Assembly: GCF_024323335.1 (NCBI RefSeq)
Contig: NC_066579.1
Location: 245,327,575 to 245,391,574, forward strand
DNA from: Lathyrus oleraceus
Taxonomy: Eukaryota > Streptophyta > Magnoliopsida > Fabales > Fabaceae
DNA: 64,000 bases
Reading direction: 5' to 3'
This document shows positions 25,101 through 40,100 of this stretch, piece after piece. How positions within the stretch are numbered: position 1 is the stretch's first letter; each line of letters opens with the position of its first letter. Made by a program: the position numbers and the translations under genes. Under the pieces are notes generated by a model that saw only the letters and a program-made list of their open reading frames with translations, did no database searches and was not told the origin of the DNA.

Positions 25101-28100
25101 GGAGAATACATGCATGGCACAACCTTTTCATGCCCATTATTACAAGAACCTGAATATTTCCAGGTTGACTGGACCCTCGAGCTCGGTGTTCGCTTCAATA
25201 TTCCAAAAGAACTACTTCGAACTGTGGAATTACTACTTCTTTGTTGCCTTCCCAAATTGCCACGGTAATTACCAAATAATGCAGAGTTACTTAAAAAACT
25301 AATAGAATCTGGAATACCATCATTTCTACATGAAATGGTATGACTATTCAGGTGACTCCTTGGCTCACAAGAAACGTCATTATGTAGGTCATGGCTGGAG
25401 GAAAGTAGAGAAAGTCCATCCTTTTTAGAAGAAATTTTTTCATTTACAGCAACATCGTAATATGAAGGAATGACAAATCCCCTTTCATCTGTTTCACTAG
25501 AGGCCTCTTTCACACACAATGGAAAACCCATGCAGTTATACAAGATAAAGGGAACAAAAATAATAAGTTCTCTGCTACCTGAATATGCATCCATCACCTT
25601 CTCCACCGTAACAGAAATATGTCCTACAAGTCAGAGCAAGAAAATACTTATAAGGGATGCACTCATAAGAAGACAAACAACCCACAAATGAAATTACTTG
25701 CCATTTGAATTATTTGGTTTGAATATCAGCGTTTCAGATATTGAAAACTTGGTTGCACTGAGCTTGGCCATTGTGCAGAAAGTTTCTAAACGAGGAAACT
25801 TAAAATCACAACATTTAAATCCATCAATGCAGATCTCTAGTCCTAGATCATGAGAAGGATCAATATGATAAATAGAAGTTTCCACCTGCAAAAGAAAACA
25901 CCTAGTCTTTAGACCGTTACACCACCAGAGAGAACAGGAACATAAACTACCTAATCTGAAGTATATAATCATCCATATGGAATTTGAAAACAACCATCAC
26001 AAACCTCTGAAACTCTCACAGTATGATTTAGCCCACCACTCTCACTAATCAATAAAATTTCCTTAGGAAGAAAGTTGTTAATTACTAATGGAGCACTAAG
26101 GATCAAGTGATGGATATAGTGCTTCTTTGCATCATTAACAGAGAGATTATTTTTCAGCCAGCCAGAAGAAGTCAAGCTGATACTCTTAACTGATAAACAG
26201 CACCGAAATGGACGACTACTTGGATGAGATGGATAGCAGATGAAAGATTTAAAATTTCCTACTTTGCTATTTACTGAGAGAAGATTTGAGAGTTTATGAG
26301 CTTCACTCCACAGATAAGAGTTCCCCATTGGCCGCCACCTTACACAACCAACTTCAGCCAAATGTAGTGGAAGTGGAAACTGTTGCCCAGGGTGTATAGG
26401 ATCAAATATCTGAAGTAATAAAAGTATACATCATACAAGTATTATCACAAAAATAACAACGCTATATAGACTTGAACTGTGAAGTATTAGAAGGAACCAT
26501 GTACCGTTGGTGACACACCAAATGGAATATCAAACCGCAGCTCAAGCGGTGCAGAAGTTGCATTCAGAAGAACAACCTATATGTCAAAGAGTTGGTTTAT
26601 AAGAAAACAATGCGGGGTAAATGGAAACATCATCATAAAGGATAAAAGTCATTTTATACTTACAGTTGAGTATATTCGTATCAACTTGCTATAGCGTAAC
26701 GCAGAAACATCTAAAACAACAGGAACAACAAAAGTTGGGGCAGTATTCATTCTACCATCATCACCATTTTCATTATATGACTTGGAGAAATTAGCATTAA
26801 AACACGTTAATCCAACTAAATCCATTGAAATTAGATCAGACAGCATAGATGTTCCTTCAAGCTGTACCGTAATATAACGATGAGCTAAGCCACTTGACCT
26901 TTGCTCATTTAGACTATCAGAAGAATGATAAGGTCTGTAATGCTGCTGTTCATCATTTTCATCCATGTATATTGTACTTGCAGAACCTGGTTGCACATAT
27001 TTTGCATAACTCAAATCTGGGTGATAGATATCATTAGGATTGCTATACCCATTATATACATGATATAGAAGTGGTACAGAGGTTAAGTTTTGTATGACAT
27101 AAGGAGCAGCACATTTTCTTGCACAAATGTATTCAGCACATGGTGGATGTAAGAATTTGTTTCCTTCATGATCTTTCAATCCCATCAGACCCAAGGCATC
27201 ATCCAACATCTCTGCAGTCCGTGAAACACACTGAAAGAAACAAGGCAAATAAGTACAGTATAAATAGTGGGTGACTTTTCATGAGAGGCTCAATATGTAC
27301 ACAAAAGAAACCAAGGTTAAGGCTGAAAAAACTGGTACATAAAAAAACAAAGAAATGTCTGTTTTAGGGCACAAGATCAAGAGAAAGTTTTCAAATCTAT
27401 GAATGGAAAAGATGATACTTAGAATGTGTCAACTAGATAGAAGGTAGGAGAGGTGGTTTGGGTGTGTTGTAAGGGGTTGGGAGGTTATACGAATGGGAGT
27501 TGGAACCCACCCCACTCCAACATACTAACATAACTATTGGAAAAAATAGGTAAAAGCTGTTGTGTTTTATTCCTCAGCCTTAAGTTGGTTTATATAGTGA
27601 AGATACAATTATTTCACTTGATTTTCTCCTTAATAGAGAATAAAGAAAAATAAAGGTAGTATTAAAGGCAATAATAAAACCGGAAATAATATATTTTCCA
27701 ACAATAACTAACAAAAGAAATAAAGTTTTTTCCTAATATCATACACAAAACGGATTTTAAGGTGTGCGAAACTCTTGCTAAACTCGTTTCAGACTGATCT
27801 CTATTCAATTTGGGAGAGCTGGATTTTTTTCCCAATATACAACCTCACACAATACTATTGAGCCTGGTGTGTAAAATAATATGGTGGATGATTCAAATAG
27901 ATAGCATCAGATACAATCTTAAAATTTGGGTGGTAACTCAACTCTACAAAACCGACTTGTTAAGAAAGGTATGCTACTCTTTATAAACTCTTTTCAAACC
28001 TTGTTTCTTTTCAATGTGGGGCTTGGGTTTTTCTTAGTATACAATTATAAGTGTTAAATTATAATGGAAAAGAAGTTATCCATTACATTGTAACGCACAT

Positions 28101-31100
28101 CAAAATGATAGACCACAAAATACGACAACCAGACCTAGTCACTTCTACAGCTGTCCATATACTAGAAACAGATTATTTAGAAGCATCATATCAAAAAACA
28201 TTTTTCTATAAACAAGACAAATTGACAAAGAAACTCTGTTCTGAAAACAAAAAATTACATACCTCTACCAATGACTCTGTAATATTAATGTTCAGCTGAG
28301 TTGTTGATTCGAGAATGATATCAGTTGAAAGGGACCTGTTCGGAAGAACACTGATTTCTTGATCCCTGGTCAAAGTGAAAAGAAACTGCCAAGGCTCAAC
28401 AAATGGCTCCCAAGACACCTTCAATTTATTATCATACAAACACATAAGCAACAGTTAACTGTTAATGCAAAATGAATAAAACAACAATAATGGCTTGTAT
28501 CACAGGTAAAACAACAAAAATAACATAATCTCAATACACCTTTTCAATGTTCTTGTAGTTTACTTGAAGATCGCATGTGAAAGAACATTCTAGGTGCTTT
28601 CCACTTGCAGATGCATGGAAGAGGATGCTTCTCACAACAACTTCCAACTGAGGCCCATTATAGCTCCACTACAAGACATAAAAAAGGCTTACAATGTGAG
28701 ACAAGAAAAAACAAAATGTGAGGAATCAAAAAAATTATGTTCTTTATCAACGTCCCATCAGTGGCTAAACTAGTTTCCTATATTGATAAAGTTTATTCAG
28801 ACAACAGCCTAAGAACCGATTCACACCATGGCTTTGCAATGTATTGGCCATTATGTAATCCTCCAAACTTTGGAAGAACTCATGCTAAGATTAGTTTCAA
28901 TATTAATTAGTTATTATTATAATTTGTTTACTACTTTCCCTACTTGTTTAGGATTAGAAGTTTTGTATACAATAAATAAAGGTTAGTCTTTAGTCTTTTA
29001 TATCAAGTTACTACCAATTATACATCATTAGACTAAAAGCATATCATTCTTATTTTATTTTAAATCCATTACTTCAAAATGGTACCAGAGCGGTACCATC
29101 GTCTCGTCTCAACGACTCAACTGCTGAGTTTCTGAAAGTTTTGCTAAAAGTTGTGTACTTGTGTTTAGAATCCTTTTGTTGGACCCTGTTTCCTTTTCTT
29201 TGTTTCAAAATTTTCCCTTGTTTTGGGGATTCAAGCGCAATCGCGTGTTGACCCAGTTCTTTAGCAGTGCTGTATGTCATCTTCCGCTGCTTGAAAATTG
29301 TCAAACAAGTTCATCGCCAATTACACAGGGTTCTACCACTGTTTAGCATAATTGGCCGGCGTATTTTAGACCGGCAACCTCTGTAGAAGGTGTGACTCCA
29401 AAAGGTCAAGTAAACCCTTGAACATCCGAGTCTTCCAGCTTGCCACCGGCAAAAAGCATTTTTAGCGTGTTCAGTGCTAGCAATAGCATCACCATCTGAA
29501 GCTCTGTTTGTGGTGCAGCATCTGTGGTTCAACTCGTCATGCTTCCTCAGTACATTATAGGGATCATCTGTATGATACAGTCATTCAATCCGTACTATGT
29601 ACCCGCCTCTGAGTCATCTATACTATTTGAGTTACAATTTATGAGTTCTCTGTTTATGGTGCTTCAACGTTAGCTTGGCTTTTGACACCTCCGTTTGCTC
29701 CCTTTCGTGATCCTTTTGGGGCTAATGTTGTTTTGGCTACATACAATTATTTCAAGAACCAATATATCGTACCAATTAGGTTCGCCATTGTAATGCTATT
29801 GACACCATCATTGCCGTCTAGCATCACTTGTTGTTTGTTTTTCTCAGAATTTGGGTTGGACCTAATTCATCCCTACAAAATGACTTATAGGGAGAGGATT
29901 GCCCCCACTTAAAAACACAACACAAATCATATCTCTAAGTAATGTGGCACTAAATTCACCCCTTCAAACCCAACACAATGAAGGTGTTGGAGGCTGCAAT
30001 GAAGGCAAGCCAAATGCCCATTTAAGACGACTAGGGACGGACCGCAATTAAGAGGGAAATTCCAACACACTCTCATGCTCGGGCCTCAATGAGCCCAGAG
30101 CTTAGACGATGCGGGAAGGCCAACAATGGATCTAGGATAGGCTCTAATACCATCTCAGAATGGGTTGGACCTAACTCATCCCTACAAAGCCGGCTTGTAG
30201 GGTAATAATTACCCCCACTTATAAACACAACACATGTCATATCTCTAAGTAATGTGGGACTAAATCCACCCCCTTCAAATCCAACACAATGAAGGTGTTG
30301 GAGGCTGCAATGAAGACAAGCCAAATGCTAAGGCGACTAGGGACGGACCACATTTAACGCGAAAATTCCAACAGTTTTGAATTTGTACCATTTGGTTTAG
30401 GCATCAGCTAGTGTTATAGTGCAGCCTATTTGGCTTAGCTAATCGTTATTCATGAGAATCTACTGTGAGTAGTTGCTCGAAAAAGAGTTCTGGGGCACAA
30501 AGTTAATTGGCTGTTATTTGTTTTTCCTGTTGGTTTATCCCAAAAATATCTTTTTAGGTCTGATAATGCCGTGTTATATTTTCTCTTTCTAATGGTATAT
30601 TTGTAACAATTGCAAAGCATAGTAAGCTTTAGCTTTAGGAGAAGCGTAATAATGATATAAGAAACTATGGTCTTTTAATATCTTTAGATTATGTTAAGAG
30701 TATACATTTATCTCTATTTGTTAACATTGATATAGTTTCCTATAATGACAAAGAAATCTCCAGAACAGACAGTCAAACGTGTGACCCACACCCAGAAAGT
30801 TGTCCCAACAGAATCATCAGGAAGGAAAACAGAGTCGGATGAGACAAATTGCAGTAAGAATCGGCAACCATAGGGTGTCCTGTCGGCCCCGCGCGCCGGA
30901 TCAAGTTTGCAATGACGGCGTGTGGCAGTGCGTGTCGGTGATTTTGGCGGCATAGTTTTTGCATATAGGTCGGCGGCCTCTGGCTTTTATGGTAGGACAC
31001 ATTTTATTATTGATGGCAGTAAATAATTCTACGACAGCAGCGGCAGAAGTCCGGTGACTGTTTTAGGGCCTGGCAATAGTGTCTCTTGGACACCCAATAA

Positions 31101-34100
31101 TCGAACAGAAAAGTAAATTAGGGTTATCCTTGACGGCAGTAAAATCCAAAGATAAATTAGGATTTCTAACCTGCTCTGCATACAAAGTTGAAAGAATAAT
31201 TACTTTGTATTTTACAATGAGGTTTTACCAATTTATATACGAGAGAATCTCTCAAGAAAGTACTCCCTTCGTCTCATTAAAAGTGTTTTATTTGTACTTT
31301 TTCTCTGTCTCAAAATAATTGTCCATTTACGATACCAATGCAACATTTTTTTCCACTATTATACCCTTATTTATTAACTTTCACTTTATTCAACTACTTT
31401 ATTATCAACAATTAATAATGATATTTTAGTAAATGATACTAAATTTATCATTAACATCAACACATCTAATCATTTTCTTAAGAACCGCACATAGTTCAAA
31501 TAAGACACTTTTTATGAGACGGAGGGAGTATCAAATTTATTACACCATATAACACTATAATCATATTTCTTCCTATTTAATTTAAAATACACAACTTCAA
31601 TACTAACCAACTATTCCAACTTAACAATACAAACAAAACCTCTCTTAAACCAATGATATTAAACATCTTAGGATTCCTTGGACCCAATCGGAACATCTTG
31701 ATACTTGATCATGTATAAGAAAAATATATTTGAAAATAATAAACCAAAAGAAAAAATAAATTCTAACGAATAAGAAAATGAGACAACAAGAAAGATAAAG
31801 TCATATAAGTTGAACATCAGATATTACCAACATACCTTTCCATCTGTTAGTAGAACAGAAACCTTCCTCATTTGAAATTTGAAAGAAATGCTTCCGGTTG
31901 AATATTGAGAAGATTCCGATTTGGGAACATCGAATTTTAAAGCACCCCATAAATAAAATGCAGGATGCGAAAGCCATACATCTGAATGGTCACATATAAG
32001 CTCGACTTTGACTGATGTGTTGCCTGTATGACTTTTACAGACGACAGCGTCCACATGAACCTGGATTATATCAAGAAGTGGCAAAGATGTGTGACTTCCA
32101 TTCACAACAAATATTATTACACTGCTCAGTCTTTCCATATTAGACTTGAGTTGGATATCCCTGCTTCTTATAACTAATTCAAAACCATTCACGCTGACAG
32201 AAACGGTAAGAAACTCTGCATCCTTTTCTTCAACAAAATCAGAGGACACACTTAGAGTTGTCAGGTTTCGACTTTCAGCATGATGAAGTTCCACACTCGG
32301 TTCTTCACTAGTCCAGATGGGGATGTGAAATGTGATACAAACTTTTTCCGACCTAATAATCAATAAGACAGCATTCTCAGTCTCCTGGGTAGTAAAAGGT
32401 ATTGAGGTGCTTCCGGAACCAAGGAAACTAGATTCATCTTTTACTTCTGATTCTTTAATAGAAGTACCAGTATCTACAGACAAATGCTCAGATACTGCAT
32501 CCATAGGAGTTTTCTCCAGAGGTAAATAGAGATGGTTGAGGAAATTAACAATCTCAGTCCACTCAGACAAATGAAGCCATATATCAAGAGAGGAAAGACA
32601 AAGACTGAGCTCATTTATATTGTCAATAGACATGGAAAAACAGATGCAAAGTACAAACATGGAAGAAGAAGTTGAGGCACATTTTGCCAAGACAGAACCG
32701 TGTGAAGAGTAAATCACCAATCTAGAGAACCTCAAATCCAACGATACCAAAGAATCATCAACTAAGGACGCAGAACAAGTAAACTTAAAATCACCTTTGC
32801 TTATTGATTCCACAAAACCTTCGTGTCTATGACAGAAGCTTATCATCAATGATTGAGTGCAACATTTCACATCTGTCAGTATAATGGTTGATGGTATCAA
32901 AGTTGACGAAGTTGCTCCAGTTTCCTTTAAGCTTCCCTTGGAATGAAGAAATTGCAGAACATCAGTTTTGAAACATTTGGATTGATCGACAACTGAAGAG
33001 AATTCCTCAATAACATCCCATAGAGCCATACATCCATCAAAAAAGTAGCCATCTATTATGAACGGAAGTTTCATGAGTGTACAATTACAAAATCCAACAA
33101 GATAAAAGTAAATGAGCAAGAAATACACTATCAAAATATGTAGAAATCAAACCTTCAGCAATGATATGACAACTGCTGATGTATGTCATTAAACATATGG
33201 ATGAAGAGCTTTTGTTATTAGATTCACTTCCACAGGGAATTCTGGCCCAAACATCAGCACTTATGGGCACAATTAAAGAATTTGTTGCAAATTCTGTATT
33301 CCACTCATTTGTTGCTAAGCCAGGGATATTATTTATGCAAAAAAGGAATGACACATTCAAATCTCGACCAAATATATTTAGACAATCATTTCTTTGGGAG
33401 AGCTTATGAATAGGAACCAAACATTCCTTTGGGATGTTCTTTAATACATCATCAAAACCAGAATTCTCAATGAAACAACAATAAAGCTGTGGCAATTCAA
33501 CCTTCAGAAATTGATGTTCATTACTTTCCACTGGTAAAACAAGATCGCAATCCAAGATTTCAATCTTGTATGTAATGTCTATTTCATTTTTTAGAGCTAT
33601 ATCACCTTGCTCATCAAAGGAAAACTGATCACCAGAATAACGACCCCAATCAGAGAGTGAAAAGTAACCAATGATGATAGAGAGATATTCAAAGGGCAGC
33701 ATGCAGTACACATGCTGAATGCCAATGCATACTTCTAAATTAACAGTTGAAGACAAGTCACGAGCTTTCCTGACCCTTACGTTTAAAATAGGGGATAAAC
33801 TATCAGTGGAAGGACCCCATAGATAATCCTGAAAACTGTGAGGTCCCCAAGATGACCTAAGTACCAATCCCTCAGAAGAAGATAATATGTCCACACTGTC
33901 TTCACAAAATAAAAGGGAAGATATACATGTAGGCACCATGATTGATCCAATAATGCATGATGAGTCATGAAAATGTGCTCTTATTTCATACAGCTGCAAC
34001 TCAATCGAAAAATTATTGGAGATTCTTGCAATCCCAGATTCAAGAAATTTTCTGAAATTTGACTTGCATTTTGAGGAAGAGGTGTGGAAATATTTGGGAC

Positions 34101-37100
34101 TAATTATTTTTCTATCCCTCAGAGCAAAATGGTTTCTCCACTCGGGAATGGGATACATGAGCGAGCTCTCTAGATTATGAAGAGGACCAGAATTGTAAAT
34201 TGTAACAAATGGAAAGCAATCAAATGGAATGCATGCAGAATCAGCAGAACCAACTTCAAAATAATTTGAGAATCCAAACTTTTGCAACCCAAGGCTTGAG
34301 AAAGATTTTGAGATATCCACAGTATTACTCGTGGAAGATTTCTCAGAACCAGTAGTACATGCAGACAATCTACGAAAGAACCCAACAAGCAGTCCAACAA
34401 TATGCGGGTAGCAGTGGATATCAGCATTACTTAGATAGATAAAACACTTGTGGCATGCTAAATCAGTTCTGGGAGATTCATAATGCATTGAAAAACATGC
34501 ATCGGCTAACATAGCTTCATCGGAATATTGATCAAATCCAATACTTGTTCGTGGAACAGAATGTGCTGGCACGGCAGCATTAGCAGATGATAAATTCCCT
34601 GTTAAAAGCACAGAGCAGACGTCTTTTTCTTCTTCAACTTCATTAGTACGGATCCCCAAAGACTTCATGCTGATAAACAACTCCTGAAATTCAGCGGAAG
34701 CGAACCTGCAAAAAGTAAACCAAAATGCAAAGACTTTATTCAGTGGACATTGTAAGAATATAAAATAATATATAATGATATCTTTAATTCGTCCTAACTC
34801 AACCCTACAAAACTAGTTTGTAAGGTGAGGGTGAGAGATGCCTCCCACATATAATTACATTTTCAGATAATTTCATCCAAAGTGGGACTCTCATCACACT
34901 ACACTACGCCCAAACTGGACATCAGAGTGGACTGAGTGGGCCAATAGCTGGTGGCCCTTCAGAACTTGGACAGGCTCCGACACCATCTTAAGTTATTTTA
35001 TATATTGGGTTTAACTCGTCCTTTTAAAATTGGCTTGTCAGGTGAGAGTTGTCAATCTTTATAAGCTGTTTTTAAACCTTATCTTTTTCAATGTTTGGGT
35101 TCCCCTTTATACCAGCCCCCTCACACAGGCAGCACTGTTGAACTTGGTGCATAAAAAATCTGGTGGGTGGCCCAAATGAATAACTTTTTCATGTCTTATT
35201 TCTTTTCAATTTGGGATTTAAGTTTTCCAAATAGACATCAATAAATTCCACTATCCCATGAGAAATCATAATTTATTTTTTAGGGGAGCGGCTAAGGGGC
35301 AAACCAATATTTATATGCATCCGAATTAGATAGTCATACCTAAACCAGTCCAAAGTCGCACTATTGTCAATTATGTTGTCAATATAAGCACGTTGTGGAA
35401 CAAAAGCAATGTGGCACTCATGGTTGTTAAGATCTCGATCTAGATTTTAAAATCTTACGATTTTGCGATCTCACTCGCCCCCAACGATCCCGATCTTAAG
35501 TAGAATCACGTGTTGTAGCCAAATTGTGAAAAAATTGTAAAACCATTGATTTTGTGCGATCTTGGCAAGTTCCGGCCACGATCCATCGTTTTCCGGCCAG
35601 GCTTCCGCTTTCCGCCCACCACCATTACAAACCGAGAAGGTTGACAAGATGTCAAGGTGCAACAATTACGGTTTGGCGGATGCTGTTTTCCCATGAATAC
35701 ACTTGCCTACCAAAATATCATTTAAAAAAACTTCAAATATATAGTATAATTTTCGCTTTAGTAATATCTTACGATTTTTGTTACAATCTTATGTTTTACG
35801 AACTTGCTACCCTCTCTCGATCTTAGAAAATAATTGGGTAGGATCTTCTGATCTTAGTTACGATCTTATGTTTTACGATTTTACTATCCCCTCCCAATCT
35901 TATGCAAGATCCCGATCTTGACAACCTACTAGCTGTGCTCCACAAGCAGCGATGGAGTGCAGAATAGAGTTGCAGCAGCTTTTGCGGTTGAATTGAAGCA
36001 TTTCAGCATTTTTTTTCTATATTTCCACTAAAGGAAAGACCTCTTCAAAATTATTCTCTAGCCATATACAGAGACGCAGATAAACCCTAGTCTCCAAAAT
36101 CACTAAATAACGTCAATTTGCCAACAACTACTACATCAGGCTGCATAGTTAAGACTTGAAAAGAAATAAGTGCTAATCCTATAAATCACACAACAGTACA
36201 AAGGAAAAGCATGGAACTTAATATAGCTTTCAGCAGAAATGTATTACTTAAGCAAAAACCAACACCTCAATGGCATCTACTAGAACAGTCTAGCAAAATA
36301 TAATATACACAGCAAACCAACTGCGACTTTATATAATTATTACAACATAAAATGTAAGGGGAATATGAAGGGTGATTGTTCAAAATACATATTTTCCATC
36401 ATTATAGAAATAGTCCAACAGAGGCAGAAAAGGGGAAATTTTGAACATACCGTACATAAATTTCTTGCAAAGAAACTGTGAGCAATGAGCTGTTATCTCC
36501 TCCATTTTCAAGATCAACTTCTAGATCGACTGAACCCAGTCTTGAAATAATGGATATACCAAAAGTAGAACATGTTGGCACATCCGAAACAATATTTGAA
36601 GGATAAACACAGTTCAAAATTTCAGATTCATCCCTTACAAGTTGTGAGTTCAGATGAGTGATAAAGTCAATGAATGTGCCATATATTGAAGGAGAGAAGT
36701 GTACTTTCATTGATTCTATGAGCACATAAACCTGGAATCAAGAAGTATTGGGATTCAAAAGAGAGAAGACAGAAAAAGAAAATACCATGTGTAGGAGATG
36801 TGGGAGAGTGGCGGACTTTAAATCCAACCTCAATGTAACTGTTAAGAGTCCCACATCGAATAATATATGGTCTGAACATGAGTTTATAAGTGGGGGCAGC
36901 CCTCACTCTACCAACCGGTTTTGTAGGGTTGAGTTAGGCCCAACCACACTTCTTAACAATAACAAATGAAAATTTACAAGAACTTAGGGATTGAAAGATC
37001 ACAACTAGGAATCTACTCATAAGAAACAAAATCATATCAAGGCAATAAAGAAAGAATAAATACAATAAAAAACATATAATCTGCTAATCACCTCTAACTG

Positions 37101-40100
37101 CTTCAAAATGGATTCATCAGGGATAACACATAAAGCCATGAAAAATGAAGCACTAAATTTCTCGAGAATAGAATGCTTTTGTGACCGGTCATTATTAAGA
37201 ATGGCGATCTGTAATAACAAACAACCCCAAGGTTACAAATATCAGGAGAGTTTACAAACATAAACCAGACAATGTTATATGGATTAAAAACCAGACCTCA
37301 AAATCATTGAGTTTAACATCTAAGTAATTATATAGATCTTGAAGCCGGATGCCTAAACAATCCTTAGATGTGGATATTGTATTTGAAAAGTTTTTTAGGA
37401 AGTAGGGTTGATCTCCAACTTCTAAAAGGAAAGACTCGGGACCAATTTTAGACTTGAAACACAAAGACCTTGACTTAATTACCTGCGAGGAAAACTACAT
37501 TGATTAGAAGAATAAAAAACAAAAATAAATAAATAAATAAATAAAACAGAATTGAGGTTTAAGAAAGGATAGGCTAAACCACCTAAAACAAGCAGTAATT
37601 GCAAACAATAAATTGCACTAAACTACTTCATGAACAGTTTAACTCTGTTTTAACAAAAAATTACACTACGCAAATCAAAGTTCCCCTAAGCTAAATAAAA
37701 CACTCAATACTGCCCAAAGGTTGCACCAAAGGCAGGTAACTGTTTAAAATGTCAGGAAAAGGCATAACATTTTATTTCACAAAAGATTAATATACACGGG
37801 GTTGAATATATAGGGGAACTACCATATTGCTACATTCTGATGCTGTAACTCTCCAAGGAAAAATAACAGAAATGTCAAAAACAGAAACATCCCACATTAC
37901 TCTTTCATGGTTCACACCAACATATCTGTAAAACAGATGAAATCGATTAATTACCAGTTACCACTACTATTCAAGAAATGCTATGACATGATATTGATGT
38001 TTGTAGCTAATCCCAAAGAATAGCTTACTCTGCTTTGGATAAGAGTCGAGTTGTGTCATTTTCAATTCCGTTCAATGACAACAGCACCTGCATTTCGACA
38101 GATATAACAGCTTGACACAATTAGATAGTATCTAAAATATCTCTACTCATCTCTTTGAATTAGATCCTACATTTATTTGTTGTTATCATGATTTGTTTCC
38201 CTCTTTATTTTCAAATTAGAACTCTAGTTCTTGTATAAGTTAGGGTTAGTGCTTAATCTTAATCATTATTCAAATTTCTATTCTACCTCTTCCCTCTTTA
38301 TCTAAATAAAAACCCTATATCTTCCAACAAAATTTGCATTGCATTGTAGCAAATATTTCATGAAAGAACCACACACATAGAAGACGATTGTCTTTTTACT
38401 CATGAAAGATTCAGCAAAGGCTTATATACAGTGGACACAACCAAAGAACAAAAAACTAACAACCTCGCGAAGGCACTCAAGGAAGAAGACTGATAATCTT
38501 TGTTACAAGTTAAGCATGATTAACATTATATTGTCCAAATTGTGGGACAATGAAGACTCCGTAGAGAGATGGGTGTAATATGAAATTCCACATGTGACTA
38601 ATAATGTGCAGTACATCTTTAAGTCCTCTCATCAGAGAAAGGATGTGTGTTTGTGCCCTATTCTATAATCTTTTTCCCTGTTAAAGTTCTCTGTTAATCT
38701 AGCTTAATAGTCTAGCTTATCTATTGTTTGTTATTGCATCGGGTCTTTGTTAACCAAACCCACAAATTAGTTTGTTCAGTTTCAGAGAATACAAAATACA
38801 GTTTCAAAAACTCAACTTCCACTTTTTTTCTTCCATTTCTCACTTCATAAAACGTAACACCTCTGCACTACTCTGTTCAACATTATATTGGTTTGCAAAT
38901 TTCATAAATAAAAATAGAGTATTGTATTAGCCACATTGGATACAGTTTTCCCAGACATCTCTATGTTACAAAGGTAATAATACACAACAATCACATTAAA
39001 ATAGGGAAATGCTAACAAGTGCCCCAGGAGCATTCGTTAAGATTTTTAAAAAGATATGTTTTGTTTGAAAATACAGGTATTCAATGCATCAAAAATTAAA
39101 ACAATTGACTTTTCTAAAGAATAAAAGGTATGTTTTTTTTAAAAGACTTGTATTCAATGCAATGTTTTCTTTATTTGGAATTGGAATCTTTAAAGAGTGT
39201 TCTTGGGGCCCTCGTTAGCATGACGCATTAAAATAATATAAATCCTCACATAAAAATTATAAAAGCGAGGAGCCGGGGAAAAACAGTGGTGCATACCCTC
39301 TCGTTATGAAATTTGACTGATGTAACAAAACCATAAAACTCCAACAGATTTAATAAAGTATTTGCATCAAATGTCACTTGAAGTTGTTGAAGCATTCCCT
39401 GTAGCAAAAGATTGGGAGAAAAAAATGTAACATACTACAAAAGCCAACAAAATACTTCAGCTTTAAGCTTGCATACCTACACAAGCATATCAATGCCAGC
39501 CACTCACAAAGCACATCAACTTGGTATCACATTGAAACACAGTGACGATACCTTAACAGACATGCCCATATCTTGGTTAGATGAAAATTTTACTTGAAGG
39601 TCACATGAATGATCCACAAAATCCAGTACATTATTTTCAATATTGGGCTGCAGAGATCAAAAAATATCACCATTAGTATCAATAGCCATTAAAAATTGGA
39701 ATGAAAAAACTTCCGGTCATAAATTACCATGTAACTTGCATCTATCAAAGCAAATATTACAAATTTCAGTACCATCATGGTGATGGGAGTTAAGACAATA
39801 ATAATGTACCTTTTTGCATTTTACAGGACTAAAACAGGTAGAACAGGGCACAAAAACAGATTAATATCGCACTACTTCTAAAGAAGAAAGATAAAACAAA
39901 AAAGAGATGGATAGAATCAATCATTTCACATCAATACTCCCCTGCATCAGCAATCAATATTAGAGCTTCACCGGATGACAACAAGTGCCTCATACAGTTA
40001 GTTAGTCATTAGAGCTGCCACTTGCAACTAACCTAACTGTCTTTGGGTAGAACAACAACTACTCAAACAGACTCAGCAGAATAGAATAGAAATCTAACAT

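Larger units (their letters stand above)
28669..31835. other. VPS13 intron with copia relic, TRIM and Stowaway
   Basis: A 3.17-kb intron. 28880-29080 is LTR-like and is followed by primer site TGGTACCAGAGC (29080-29091) and a leader. 29100-29840 and 30374-30720 look like one old copia-type internal region split by the TRIM at 29842; FRSDNA near 30560 hints at integrase but is weak. 30840-31080 is GC-rich and unrecognised. 31263-31528 is a Stowaway MITE. 31540-31835 shows nothing. Confidence 0.5.
34706..36450. other. VPS13 intron with TRIM array and an inverted-repeat element
   Basis: A 1.75-kb intron. 34781-35240 is a TRIM array and 35422-35926 an inverted-repeat element. 35930-36450 shows no recognised feature. 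Confidence 0.6.

Noticed and set aside
29682..29912. Possible host exon (76 codons, plus strand)
   Set aside because: It runs across the left border of the TRIM at 29842, so part of the frame is TRIM LTR; no family resemblance.
30714..30953. 79-codon minus-strand frame in a GC-rich stretch
   Set aside because: No domain, and overlapping frames are equally open; GC composition explains it.
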